Under the pieces are notes generated by a model. The model searched no databases, was not told the DNA's origin, and saw nothing but the letters and a program-made list of their open reading frames with translations. Position numbers and translations under genes: made by a program. From Epilithonimonas arachidiradicis (lineage in GTDB: Bacteria > Bacteroidota > Bacteroidia > Flavobacteriales > Weeksellaceae), in the NCBI RefSeq assembly GCF_003610695.1, contig NZ_RAQH01000003.1, forward strand, positions 124,001 to 188,000: a stretch of 64,000 nt of DNA, read 5' to 3'. Below, piece by piece: positions 51,665-59,706 of this stretch; the stretch's first letter is position 1; each line of letters begins with the position of its first letter.

Positions 51665-53392
51665 TTAGTTAGTTTTAATATGGATTTCTTTTTTGCCATC
51701 TTTGATATTGATGTTCATATCCTTGAAGCTCTTTTTCACCTGCTGATCAATTTTCATTCTTTCTAAAACGACATCCGCAGAATCTTTAGAATAATTTTTC
51801 CCATTGATTTTTACCGAGTCACTGTCATCGGAATTATATTCGATAGTCGTCCCGTTGATGTTGATTTTGTTTTTCTCAACAGTGATTCCATTGCTATTAT
51901 GGTTGTCATCTTCGTGGTCGTCTTCATTTTGTCCATCATCGCCACGGGTGCTGACTTCGTATTCCTTTTCATTGATTACTTTCATTCTGGTAGGAACTAC
52001 CAATTCATAATCTAATCTGTAATCTCTGAATCTGTATTCATAAGGATATTCGAAATAGTTGGGAAGAAAAATTCTGTTACCTCTGATTTCTACAGGAACC
52101 TTCATCTTAAGAGGCTGGTTGTAGCCGTCTGCTTCTTTTTTCACGATGAGATAAGGTGTTTTGATGTCATCTTTTCTTGTGATTTCTACATTCGGCCAGT
52201 CTTTTTTATAGATGGTAGCTTTATCAGAATAGATTCTTCCAAAATAAGCTTTGAAATTCTCAGGAATTGCTACCTTCTTGCTGTCAAGGTAAATGGTGTC
52301 ATTTGGAGCTGCAATTGAGATATTTTCATAATCTTCATTTTCGCCGCTGTATCGGAAGTTGAAGCTTGATGCGCTCGCCGCCAAAACTCCGATAAGAATA
52401 ATCCAGATGATTCCCAATGTTCCAAGAACCGGCCCAACATAATTGAATTTTGACTTTGGAGAGAATAATTTGATTGATAATAATAAAAATGCTACTCCGA
52501 AGATGATTGTTGGCAAAGCTGCAATAGCAAGTAGTAAGTAACCAAGATTGTTTTCTTCCAGGTAGAATCCAAGATTATTGTCCATCCCGAATTTGTCAGA
52601 ACCGTAAGCAAACATCATTGCAAACAATCCGATGAAACATCCAGCTGCCATCAATGCTAGCAAAATAGCAAGACAATATTTCAGAACTTTCAGGAAAGAG
52701 TCTCCTGCAGAACCTATTTTCGGACGATTCTCGTTATAGATTTCTCCTGCTCTTGTTGTTGTCTCATTGGCAAACTGCACTATTTTGCTGGATTCTTCCT
52801 TTAAGTTATCGAAGTTTAATGGTTTTCCTTTCATCTTCAAAAAGTCAGAAGCTGATTCTGCTTTTGGTAAAACTGCCCAAAGGATGAAATACAAAATCAC
52901 AACTAAGAAAGATGAACCTGGCGCAACCCAAAGGAACAAAAATGCACCAACCCAAATTAGTCGCATCCAAGTGATATCCATTCCGAAATAAGCGGCTAAG
53001 CCTGCGCAAACTCCGGCAATTTTTTGTCTTTCCGGATCACGGAACAGCTGTTTCTGAGAATTGCTGCTGTAGCTGCTGTAACTTGTAGAAGATTTTGATT
53101 TATTTTGTTTTCCTTCAGAGAAATAAGCTTCTTCCTGCTCATCAATTTGTTCAGGTGTTCCGATTTGAGCAATTACTTTTTCAACATCAGAATCATTGAT
53201 AACTTCTCTTTTGGCAAGTACTTCTTTGAAAATCTCGACCATTCGGATTTCAATATCGTGCATTACTTCATCTGCTTCCTGAGCATCCAGAGAATTCCTC
53301 AAGGCGTTCAGGTAATCGCTGAGCTTGATATAAGCGTGTTCATCTATCATAAAAGAGAACCCTGCGAGTGCTATAGATAATGTCTTGTTCAT
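51665..53392 (-). CDS. PspC-domain membrane protein with long C-terminal extension
   Basis: A 575-residue protein. Residues 1-95 resemble a DUF1700/HAAS-like helical region (LSDYLNALRNSLDAQEADEVMHDIEIRMVEIF); a PspC domain lies around 115-175 (FRDPERQKIAGVCAGLAAYFGMDITWMRLIW); four or five helices follow to about 355; a polar, Asp/Asn-rich C-terminal part (about 360-575) is probably periplasmic. It forms a pair with the upstream padR gene (four-base gap), which probably controls it. Likely role: envelope stress. The exact function is unknown. Confidence 0.9.
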   Translation of the reverse strand: MNKTLSIALAGFSFMIDEHAYIKLSDYLNALRNSLDAQEADEVMHDIEIRMVEIFKEVLAKREVINDSDVEKVIAQIGTPEQIDEQEEAYFSEGKQNKSKSSTSYSSYSSNSQKQLFRDPERQKIAGVCAGLAAYFGMDITWMRLIWVGAFLFLWVAPGSSFLVVILYFILWAVLPKAESASDFLKMKGKPLNFDNLKEESSKIVQFANETTTRAGEIYNENRPKIGSAGDSFLKVLKYCLAILLALMAAGCFIGLFAMMFAYGSDKFGMDNNLGFYLEENNLGYLLLAIAALPTIIFGVAFLLLSIKLFSPKSKFNYVGPVLGTLGIIWIILIGVLAASASSFNFRYSGENEDYENISIAAPNDTIYLDSKKVAIPENFKAYFGRIYSDKATIYKKDWPNVEITRKDDIKTPYLIVKKEADGYNQPLKMKVPVEIRGNRIFLPNYFEYPYEYRFRDYRLDYELVVPTRMKVINEKEYEVSTRGDDGQNEDDHEDDNHNSNGITVEKNKININGTTIEYNSDDSDSVKINGKNYSKDSADVVLERMKIDQQVKKSFKDMNINIKDGKKEIHIKTN

Positions 53393-53396
53393 AGTA

Positions 53397-53738
53397 TTAA
53401 TTTTGAGAGTGAGAGTTTGTTGTAATTTGGTTCACAGAGTCTGTCAGTTCCTGCCAGGTGGTTTGTAATTCTGCGAGGAAGAGACTTCCTTTTTCAGTGA
53501 TCTGATAATACTTTCTTGGCGGTCCGCTTGTAGATTCTTCCCATCTGTAAGCGAGAAATTCGCCGTTTTTCAATCTTGTGAGGAGAGGATAAAGAGTTCC
53601 TTCCACTACATCCAGTTTTCCTTTTTTGAGAGATTCTATCAGGTCAGAAACATACATTTCGCGTTGTTGAATCAGACTCAAAATACAGAATTCCAGAATT
53701 CCTTTACGCATTTGCGCCTTTGTGTTTTCCGTATTCAT
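53397..53738 (-). CDS. PadR-family transcriptional regulator
   Basis: A 113-residue winged-helix regulator. LIQQREMYVSDLIESLKKG, VVEGTLYPLLTRLKNGEFLAYRWEESTSGPPRKYYQITEKG (about 38-80) is the PadR core. It is cotranscribed with the PspC gene and probably represses both. Its promoter (53828-53859) and a candidate 10-bp inverted-repeat operator lie upstream. Confidence 0.93.
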   Translation of the reverse strand: MNTENTKAQMRKGILEFCILSLIQQREMYVSDLIESLKKGKLDVVEGTLYPLLTRLKNGEFLAYRWEESTSGPPRKYYQITEKGSLFLAELQTTWQELTDSVNQITTNSHSQN

Positions 53739-53762
53739 ATTAATTGTTTGGTTTAATCGGTT

Positions 53763-53826
53763 AATGTAAAGTCTAATGTCGTTTGTTTTTTATTCGACTT
53801 CGAATCTGCTTCTCTAACTTTACATT
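53763..53826. promoter_or_regulatory. Candidate PadR operator (split inverted repeat)
   Basis: AATGTAAAGT (53763-53772) and ACTTTACATT (53817-53826) are exact reverse complements, centred between the PadR promoter and the padR ATG. PadR proteins often bind such dyads in their own promoter regions. Confidence 0.45.
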
Positions 53827-53827
53827 G

Positions 53828-53859
53828 CAAAGATATATAAACAAAATGGTATTATGCAA
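53828..53859 (-). promoter_or_regulatory. Promoter of padR-pspC
   Basis: On the minus strand TTG (53859-53857) and TATCTTTG (53835-53828) are 21 bases apart, matching the flavobacterial TTG / TAnnTTTG pattern. The leader before the padR ATG (53738) is about 85 bases and holds the operator candidate. Confidence 0.6.
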
Positions 53860-53977
53860 TACAAAGTAGTAAATATTTTTAAATATTTAATTTAAGTTAT
53901 TGATTGTCAGCAGTAAAATTTTTATGATAAAAATTAAAGATGGTGAATAAATCTAACATTGCAATAGCAAATGAACT

Positions 53978-54015
53978 TTTAAACAAATTGAATTCGGACG
54001 TTTAAACAAAATTGA
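53978..54015. promoter_or_regulatory. Direct repeats, candidate AraC-type operator
   Basis: TTTAAACAAATTGA (53978-53991) and TTTAAACAAAATTGA (54001-54015) begin 23 bases apart, about two helix turns, and the second overlaps the -33 TTG of the SDR promoter. This is the layout AraC/XylS activators use; an AraC-type regulator is encoded just downstream. Confidence 0.5.
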
Positions 54016-54039
54016 TGATGAATTTCTGTTCTAATTTTG
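54012..54039 (+). promoter_or_regulatory. Promoter of the SDR gene
   Basis: TTG at 54012-54014 and TAATTTTG at 54032-54039, 17 bases apart. The ATG follows at 54061. The rest of 53860-53977 shows no gene. Confidence 0.6.
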
Positions 54040-54060
54040 CTTCAATAAAATATTAAAACA

Positions 54061-55050
54061 ATGAACAATTACCAAGGAGCATTACAAAAGCCAATCAATT
54101 CCGGCTTCAATGCAAAATCAACAACAGAAGAGGTTATCAAAGGAATCAGTCTCGAAGGAAAAATCGCTATTGTAACCGGCGGAAATTCAGGAATCGGTTT
54201 AGAAACAGTCAAAAGTTTGGCGAAAGCTGGCGCAAAAGTTATCGTTCCCGCAAGAGATATCGAAAAAGCAAAACGAAATCTCGATGGAATTCCTAATGTT
54301 GAATTGGAAGAGTTAGATTTAGCCAATCCAAATTCGATTGACACTTTTGCCGAAAAGTTTTTAAAATCAGAAAGACCACTTCATTTGCTAATTAATAATG
54401 CGGGAATAATGTGGGTGCCGCTTCGCAGAGACAGTCGCGGTTTCGAATCGCAATTGACAGTCAATTATCTGGCCCATTTTCAGCTAACAGCAAGATTATG
54501 GCCAGCATTGAAACAGGCAAACGGCGCAAGGATAGTAAATGTATCTTCAGGCGGACATCAATTCTCTGATTTTAATTTTGAAGACCCGAATTTTCTCAAT
54601 CGAGAATACGAAACATTGCTTGGTTATGGACAATCAAAAACTGCAGTCAATCTTTTCTCGCTGGAATTGGATAATCGAGCAAAAGAATTCAATGTGAGAA
54701 GTTACGCATTATGTCCGGGCGCAGTCGGCGGAACAGAATTAGGGAGAGAAGCACCTTTGGACTTATTTCAAAAGTTAGGTTATGTGGATTCAGAAGGGAA
54801 TTTGTTGCCGGAAGTTAAAGCTTCTCTTAAAACCATTTCTCAGGGTGCTGCAACCACAGTCTGGTGCGCTACAAGTCCAGTGCTTAATAATTTGGGAGGC
54901 GTTTATTGTGAAAATGTTGATGTTGCGGAGTTGAGTTCCGATGTGAAAATTATCGGTGGAATCAAAACATATTCTCTGGATGAAAGCAACGCCAAAAGAT
55001 TATGGAAATTGAGCGAAGAAATGACGGGAATTCCATTTGACATCAATTGA
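54061..55050 (+). CDS. SDR family oxidoreductase (extended)
   Basis: A 329-residue short-chain dehydrogenase: TGGNSGIGLE NAD(P) loop (about 39-48), ARDIEKAKRNL suggesting NADP, NNAGIMW (about 113-119), and catalytic YGQSK (about 187-191) with VNVSSGG upstream. It resembles WW-domain oxidoreductase/retinol dehydrogenase-like SDRs, but the substrate is unknown. The downstream gene encodes an AraC regulator and the promoter carries matching direct repeats, so AraC control is likely. Confidence 0.9.
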   Translation: MNNYQGALQKPINSGFNAKSTTEEVIKGISLEGKIAIVTGGNSGIGLETVKSLAKAGAKVIVPARDIEKAKRNLDGIPNVELEELDLANPNSIDTFAEKFLKSERPLHLLINNAGIMWVPLRRDSRGFESQLTVNYLAHFQLTARLWPALKQANGARIVNVSSGGHQFSDFNFEDPNFLNREYETLLGYGQSKTAVNLFSLELDNRAKEFNVRSYALCPGAVGGTELGREAPLDLFQKLGYVDSEGNLLPEVKASLKTISQGAATTVWCATSPVLNNLGGVYCENVDVAELSSDVKIIGGIKTYSLDESNAKRLWKLSEEMTGIPFDIN

Positions 55051-55077
55051 TATTCGTAACTTTGTGTTAGAAGCATT

Positions 55078-55890
55078 ATGGATTATCAAGTTAATTATAT
55101 CAACCCTGAAATCAAACTTTCCAGTTACGAAGGGAAGTTGTTCAAAACCGAAGCAGCATTTGAAGACCATTTTTTGGTTTGGCTGATTTCGGGCGAAACT
55201 AAAATTATCCAGGCAGACGAAAGTTTTATTTTCAGTGCAGGAAGCACTTTTTTGATTCCAAGAAACCAGTTGGCGACCATTATCAACTATCCGAAAGATG
55301 GATTGCCTCACAAAGCTGTTGCAATGCATCTGTCATCAAAAAGACTCCGTGAATTCTACAGTAACAATCAATTAAAATCAAAAAGTCCAACAGATAAAAT
55401 TATCAGTTTCGAGAAACATCCTTTATTGGAAAGCTGTTTGAATTCGTTGATCCCGTATTTTGAGATGCAAAATAATTTCCCGGAAAATATTGCCTCACTG
55501 AAAATTAACGAAGCGATTAATATTCTCAGAACAATTGACGAAAATATTGATGCTGTTCTTAATAATTTTGATGAACCGGGAAAAATTGATCTGGTAACTT
55601 TTATGGAAAAGAATTTTATGTTCAATATGCCGCTGGAGAAATTCGGATATCTCACGGGTCGCAGTTTGACGACTTTCAAACGTGATTTTTATAAGGCCTT
55701 CAATTCCACACCACAAAGGTGGCTCACGAGAAAACGTCTGGAATTAGCCCATTATGAAATTGCCGAGAAACATAAAAAACCGGTAGATGTCTATTTCGAA
55801 ACCGGATTTGAAAATCTGTCCCATTTTTCTTTTGCTTTCAAAAAACAGTTTGGATATGCGCTGACAAGGCTTGTGTCAAATATGCAATAA
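55078..55890 (+). CDS. AraC family transcriptional regulator
   Basis: A 270-residue protein with a cupin-like N-terminal domain and a C-terminal AraC helix-turn-helix pair (about 165-270): FGYLTGRSLTTFKRDFYKAF, TPQRWLTRKRLELAHYEIAE, VYFETGFENLSHFSFAFKKQFG. It starts 27 bases after the SDR stop and probably controls that gene. The effector is unknown. Confidence 0.93.
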   Translation: MDYQVNYINPEIKLSSYEGKLFKTEAAFEDHFLVWLISGETKIIQADESFIFSAGSTFLIPRNQLATIINYPKDGLPHKAVAMHLSSKRLREFYSNNQLKSKSPTDKIISFEKHPLLESCLNSLIPYFEMQNNFPENIASLKINEAINILRTIDENIDAVLNNFDEPGKIDLVTFMEKNFMFNMPLEKFGYLTGRSLTTFKRDFYKAFNSTPQRWLTRKRLELAHYEIAEKHKKPVDVYFETGFENLSHFSFAFKKQFGYALTRLVSNMQ

Positions 55891-55914
55891 AATTCAAAAA
55901 ATATTGAATAAATA

Positions 55915-55945
55915 TTTGCAAACGTAAAAAGTTTTCATACTTTCG
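55915..55945 (+). promoter_or_regulatory. Promoter of the threonine operon
   Basis: TTTG (55915-55918) and TACTTTCG (55938-55945, one mismatch to TAnnTTTG) are 19 bases apart, putting the transcription start near 55952, about 12 bases before the leader peptide ATG. Confidence 0.5.
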
Positions 55946-55963
55946 TTAAAGATTTACAAAATA

Positions 55964-56041
55964 ATGAATTTCATTTTCACAACAACAACGTCTACATCAA
56001 CAACTACAACATCTGTAAGTTGCAGGAAGGTGCGTTTGTGA
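55964..56041 (+). CDS. thrL: Threonine operon leader peptide
   Basis: A 25-codon frame starting MNFIF, then TTTTSTSTTTT, ending SVSCRKVRL and a TGA stop at 56039-56041. Nine of the 25 residues are Thr and all nine lie within 11 consecutive codons (55979-56011). It stands directly before a terminator hairpin and thrA. The layout matches leader peptides of thr attenuators in enterobacteria; the peptide itself differs in sequence. It should act as a sensor of charged tRNA-Thr by ribosome stalling. Confidence 0.9.
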   Translation: MNFIFTTTTSTSTTTTSVSCRKVRL

Positions 56042-56096
56042 ATTTGAATAAACAATCATAAAAAAAGCCTTTCTGACTTCAGAAAGGCTTTTTTTC
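56023..56096 (+). promoter_or_regulatory. Threonine attenuator: alternative hairpins
   Basis: A terminator stem GCCTTTCTGA (56067-56076) with TCAGAAAGGC (56079-56088) is followed by seven Ts. Alternatively CAGGAAGG (56023-56030, in the leader frame after the Thr codons) pairs with CCTTTCTG (56068-56075), one G-U pair. A ribosome stalled at the Thr codons leaves 56023-56030 free, favouring antitermination. A ribosome at the stop codon covers it, so the terminator forms. Confidence 0.88.
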
Positions 56097-56114
56097 ATTT
56101 CTAAATAATAACAA

Positions 56115-58556
56115 ATGAAAATATTAAAATTCGGAGGAACTTCGGTTGGAAGTGTAGAAGCATTAAGGAATGTCAAATTAATTGTTGAAAAAGAATTTAG
56201 CAAAAACGAACCTTTAATCATCGTCTGTTCCGCTTTATCAGGAATAACCAATGCGCTTTTATCATCGTCAGAAGAAGCCTTGAAGCAAAACGATTTTTCT
56301 GAAATCCTGAAATCTGCGGAAGAAAAACACTATCAGCTCATCTCAGCATTATTACCAAGAACTGCTCAGAATCCATTGTTAATGATGGTAAAAGTAAGTT
56401 TCAATGAAATTGAGGATATTTTATTCAGTGTGAAAAATTTGGGTGAGTTATCAAACAGGATCAAAGATAGATTGCTTTCCTATGGGGAACAAATGTCGAG
56501 CAAAATTGTCGCAGCTTTTCTGCAATCTGAAAGTTTTCCAGCGATTTTCCAAGATTCCAGAGAATTGATTGTAACGGATTCTCACTTTGGAAATGCCAAC
56601 ATTGATTACAAAACTACCAACGAAAATCTAAAGAACTGGAAACCGGTAAATCAAATTTATGTCGTGACAGGTTTTATCGCCAAAGACAAAAATGATGACA
56701 CAACAACTTTGGGTAGAGGTGGTTCGGATTACACCGCAGCGATTTTAGGTTCGGGTTTAAAAGCTGTTGAGATCCAGATTTGGACCGATGTAGACGGTTT
56801 TCTGACTGCGGATCCAAGATTGGTAAAGAATGCATTTTCTCAATCGCAATTGAGTTATCAGGAAGCGATGGAGATGTCGTATTTTGGCGCAAAGGTGATT
56901 TATCCGCCAACGATGATTCCGGCTATCGAAAGTCAGATTCCTATTTATATCAAAAATACTTTCCAGCCGGAAAATGCAGGAACTTTGATTCATCAGAAAT
57001 CTGAAGTTTCAAAAGGTTTAATCAAAGGAATTGTGTCTATCGAAAAAACTTGTCTCATCAATATTACCGGAAACGGAATGATTGGAATGAAGGGTTTTAG
57101 TGGAAGATTGTTCAATGTTTTAGCGCGCTATGACGTGAATGTTATTCTCATTACACAGGCAAGTTCGGAACATAGCATTTCGTTTGTTGTTTCTTTGGAT
57201 GATGAGAAAAAAGCGGAAAAAGCCATCCGGGAAGAGTTTGAATTTGAATTGAATTCCAATAAAATCGACGAGCCACAGTTCGATAATGAACTCAGTATTA
57301 TTTCTGTCGTTGGCGAGAATATGAAAAAAACAAGAGGAATCAGTGGTAAATTTTTCAGTGCTTTGGGTAAGAACGGAATCAATATTATTGCGATTGCACA
57401 AGGATCTTCGGAGCTTAATATTTCTGCGGTGATTGAAAGAAATGAATTGTCTAAAGCTTTGAATGTTGTTCACGATTCGTTGTTGCTTTCTCCGGTTAAA
57501 ACCTTCAATGCGATGTTTGCAGGAACTGGAAATATCGGCAAAGAATTGTTCCGACAATTGGCAAGAGAACAGAAAAATCTTGAAGAAAATCATCAGATTA
57601 AAATCAATGTTGTAGGAATTACCAACAGTCGTGAAATGAAAATTTTTGATAATCCTGAATCTGTTTTCCATTTGGATGGTTTTGGAACAAATCCGCAAAA
57701 AGCAAACCTTGAAGAATTTATAAACTTAGTTTCATACAAAAACTTACCGAATTTGGTTTTTGTGGATAATACTTCTAGTGAAGATGTTGTCGCAGAATAT
57801 CCGTTATTATTTAACAATAATATTTCTATTGTGACTTGTAATAAAAAAGGAAATTCTTCTTCTTACGAGCAATACAGTAAGTTCAAAAGGTTAGCGAAAA
57901 AGAATAACGTCAGTTTCTTTTATGAGACTAATGTTGGAGCCGGACTTCCAATCATCAAAACCTTAAATGACCTTTGGATTTCCGGTGACGAAATCCTGAA
58001 AATCGAAGCCATTCTGTCAGGAACGATTTCTTATATTTTTAATAATTATGTTGGAGATAAAACTTTTGCTGAGGTTGTAAGAACAGCCCAAGAATTAGGT
58101 TATACAGAACCAGACCCAAGAGACGATTTGAACGGAATGGATTTCTCCAGAAAAATGCTGATTCTCGGAAGAGAAATTGGTTTGCCGTTGGAAATGTCGG
58201 ATGTTAATATCAAAGATTTTCTTCCGGATGCTTGTCTCAAAGCTGAATCCATTCCTGCTTTTTACGAAGAACTGGAAAGACACGAACCTTACTTTTCATC
58301 GTTCAAAAACGAAGCTGAAAATTCCGGCAGAAAATTGAGATTAATCGGCGTTCTCGAAGATGGAAAAATTAACATCGAAGTTCAGATTGTTGATGCTGAT
58401 CATCCATTTTTTGGATTGTCAGGAAGCGATAATATTATCTCGTTCACAACTTCCAGGTACAAAAATACGCCGCTGGTAGTGAAAGGCCCTGGCGCGGGCG
58501 CAGAAGTGACGGCTGCAGGCGTTTTTGCAGATTTGGTAAGAGTTACAGCGCAATAA
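56115..58556 (+). CDS. thrA: Bifunctional aspartokinase / homoserine dehydrogenase (ThrA)
   Basis: An 813-residue enzyme catalysing the first and third steps of the aspartate route to threonine. The aspartokinase begins KILKFGGTSVGS; two ACT-like regulatory segments lie around 315-455 (FNVLARYDVNVILITQASSEHSISFVVS and FFSALGKNGINIIAIAQGSSELNISAV), where threonine feedback is expected; the homoserine dehydrogenase has the NAD loop FAGTGNIGKELF (about 467-478) and ETNVGAGLPIIKTLNDL. It is the first gene after the attenuator. Confidence 0.97.
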   Translation: MKILKFGGTSVGSVEALRNVKLIVEKEFSKNEPLIIVCSALSGITNALLSSSEEALKQNDFSEILKSAEEKHYQLISALLPRTAQNPLLMMVKVSFNEIEDILFSVKNLGELSNRIKDRLLSYGEQMSSKIVAAFLQSESFPAIFQDSRELIVTDSHFGNANIDYKTTNENLKNWKPVNQIYVVTGFIAKDKNDDTTTLGRGGSDYTAAILGSGLKAVEIQIWTDVDGFLTADPRLVKNAFSQSQLSYQEAMEMSYFGAKVIYPPTMIPAIESQIPIYIKNTFQPENAGTLIHQKSEVSKGLIKGIVSIEKTCLINITGNGMIGMKGFSGRLFNVLARYDVNVILITQASSEHSISFVVSLDDEKKAEKAIREEFEFELNSNKIDEPQFDNELSIISVVGENMKKTRGISGKFFSALGKNGINIIAIAQGSSELNISAVIERNELSKALNVVHDSLLLSPVKTFNAMFAGTGNIGKELFRQLAREQKNLEENHQIKINVVGITNSREMKIFDNPESVFHLDGFGTNPQKANLEEFINLVSYKNLPNLVFVDNTSSEDVVAEYPLLFNNNISIVTCNKKGNSSSYEQYSKFKRLAKKNNVSFFYETNVGAGLPIIKTLNDLWISGDEILKIEAILSGTISYIFNNYVGDKTFAEVVRTAQELGYTEPDPRDDLNGMDFSRKMLILGREIGLPLEMSDVNIKDFLPDACLKAESIPAFYEELERHEPYFSSFKNEAENSGRKLRLIGVLEDGKINIEVQIVDADHPFFGLSGSDNIISFTTSRYKNTPLVVKGPGAGAEVTAAGVFADLVRVTAQ

Positions 58557-58625
58557 TAGTTGTTAATGATTAATTTTCAACAGCAATCAATTAACAATTT
58601 ACCATTAACAATTAATAATTAAAAA

Positions 58626-59552
58626 ATGGACTCTATAAAAGTTTTTGCTCCGGCTACGGTCGCTAACGTTGTTTGTGGCTACGATATTCTTGGCTTTGCA
58701 ATAGAAGAACCGGGCGATGAAATTATTCTAAGAAAGAACTATTCCAATCAAATCATTATTACAAAAATCGAGGGCGATAATGGGAAACTTCCAAAAGACC
58801 CAGAGAAAAATGTCGTTTCGCACGTCATTAAATTATTCTTAGAAAAAATAAATTCTAATCAAGGGATTGATATTGAATTATATAAAAAAATGCCACTCAA
58901 TAGCGGAATGGGTTCCAGCGCTGCGAGTAGTGTTGCAGCTTTGGTTGCCATTAACGAATTAATGGGGAAACCATTTTCTAAAGAAGAATTACTTCCTCTC
59001 GCAATGGAAGGCGAGCGAATTGCCTGCGGAAATGCCCACGCCGACAATGTTGCGCCTGCACTTTTGGGAGGTTTGGTTTTGGTAAGAAGTTACGAACCTT
59101 TGGACGCGCTCAAATTACCTTATCCAAAAGATTTGTCGGTGGTTTCCGTTCATCCGCACGTGGATGTTCCGACTGGCGAGGCTAGGAAAATCATCAAAGA
59201 AAGAATCAGTCTCAAATCTGCGGTTCAGCAATGGGGAAATGTCGCAGGTTTGGTTGCTGGATTTTGCACTAACAATTTGGATTTGGTCAGTCGAAGTATG
59301 GAAGATGTCATCATAGAGCCTGTTCGTGCGATGCTCATTCCGTATTTTTATGAGATGAAACAGCTGGCTTTGGACAACGGAGCGATTGGTTTTGGGATTT
59401 CGGGTTCTGGTCCTTCGGTTTTTGCTTTGTGTGGAAAAAAGGAAATTGCGGAAGAAATTTCATTGAAAATAAAAGAATTACTCAATCAAAAAAATATCGA
59501 AAGCGAGGCATTTGTTACAAAAATTAATGATTACGGCGCAAGAGTTCTTTAA
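58626..59552 (+). CDS. thrB: Homoserine kinase (ThrB)
   Basis: A 308-residue GHMP kinase: VFAPATVANVVCGYDILGFA at the start, phosphate loop PLNSGMGSSAASSVAAL (about 90-106), and the C-terminal GISGSGPSVFAL (about 260-271), all typical of homoserine kinase. It acts between ThrA and ThrC. It is separated from thrA by 69 bases of A+T-rich CAATTAACAATT-like words, and from thrC by copy G. Confidence 0.96.
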   Translation: MDSIKVFAPATVANVVCGYDILGFAIEEPGDEIILRKNYSNQIIITKIEGDNGKLPKDPEKNVVSHVIKLFLEKINSNQGIDIELYKKMPLNSGMGSSAASSVAALVAINELMGKPFSKEELLPLAMEGERIACGNAHADNVAPALLGGLVLVRSYEPLDALKLPYPKDLSVVSVHPHVDVPTGEARKIIKERISLKSAVQQWGNVAGLVAGFCTNNLDLVSRSMEDVIIEPVRAMLIPYFYEMKQLALDNGAIGFGISGSGPSVFALCGKKEIAEEISLKIKELLNQKNIESEAFVTKINDYGARVL

Positions 59553-59681
59553 ACCACAAAGGCACAAAGGTTTTCACAAAGGTCACAACGAATTATTATT
59601 TTCTGTATTTCAGTAATTATCTGGCTTATTTAGAATCAAACTGGTGTTCTTTGTGAAAAAAAAATTGTGAACCTTGTGGTT
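59552..59681. repeat. Family 1 repeat, copy G (130 bp) inside the thr operon
   Basis: The left arm AACCACAAAGGCACAAAGG (59552-59570) and the right arm TTGTGAACCTTGTGGTT (59665-59681) form imperfect ends. Inner CACAAAGGTCACAA and TTTGTGAAAA units repeat the theme. It fills the 155-base gap between thrB and thrC, where it would form a long hairpin in the operon mRNA. Confidence 0.85.
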
Positions 59682-59706
59682 AAAATATCTAACTTATCGA
59701 ATAATA

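Noticed and set aside
57120-57698. 192-codon antisense frame within thrA
   Set aside because: It lies fully inside a conserved enzyme gene, has no recognisable domain, and follows from codon bias.
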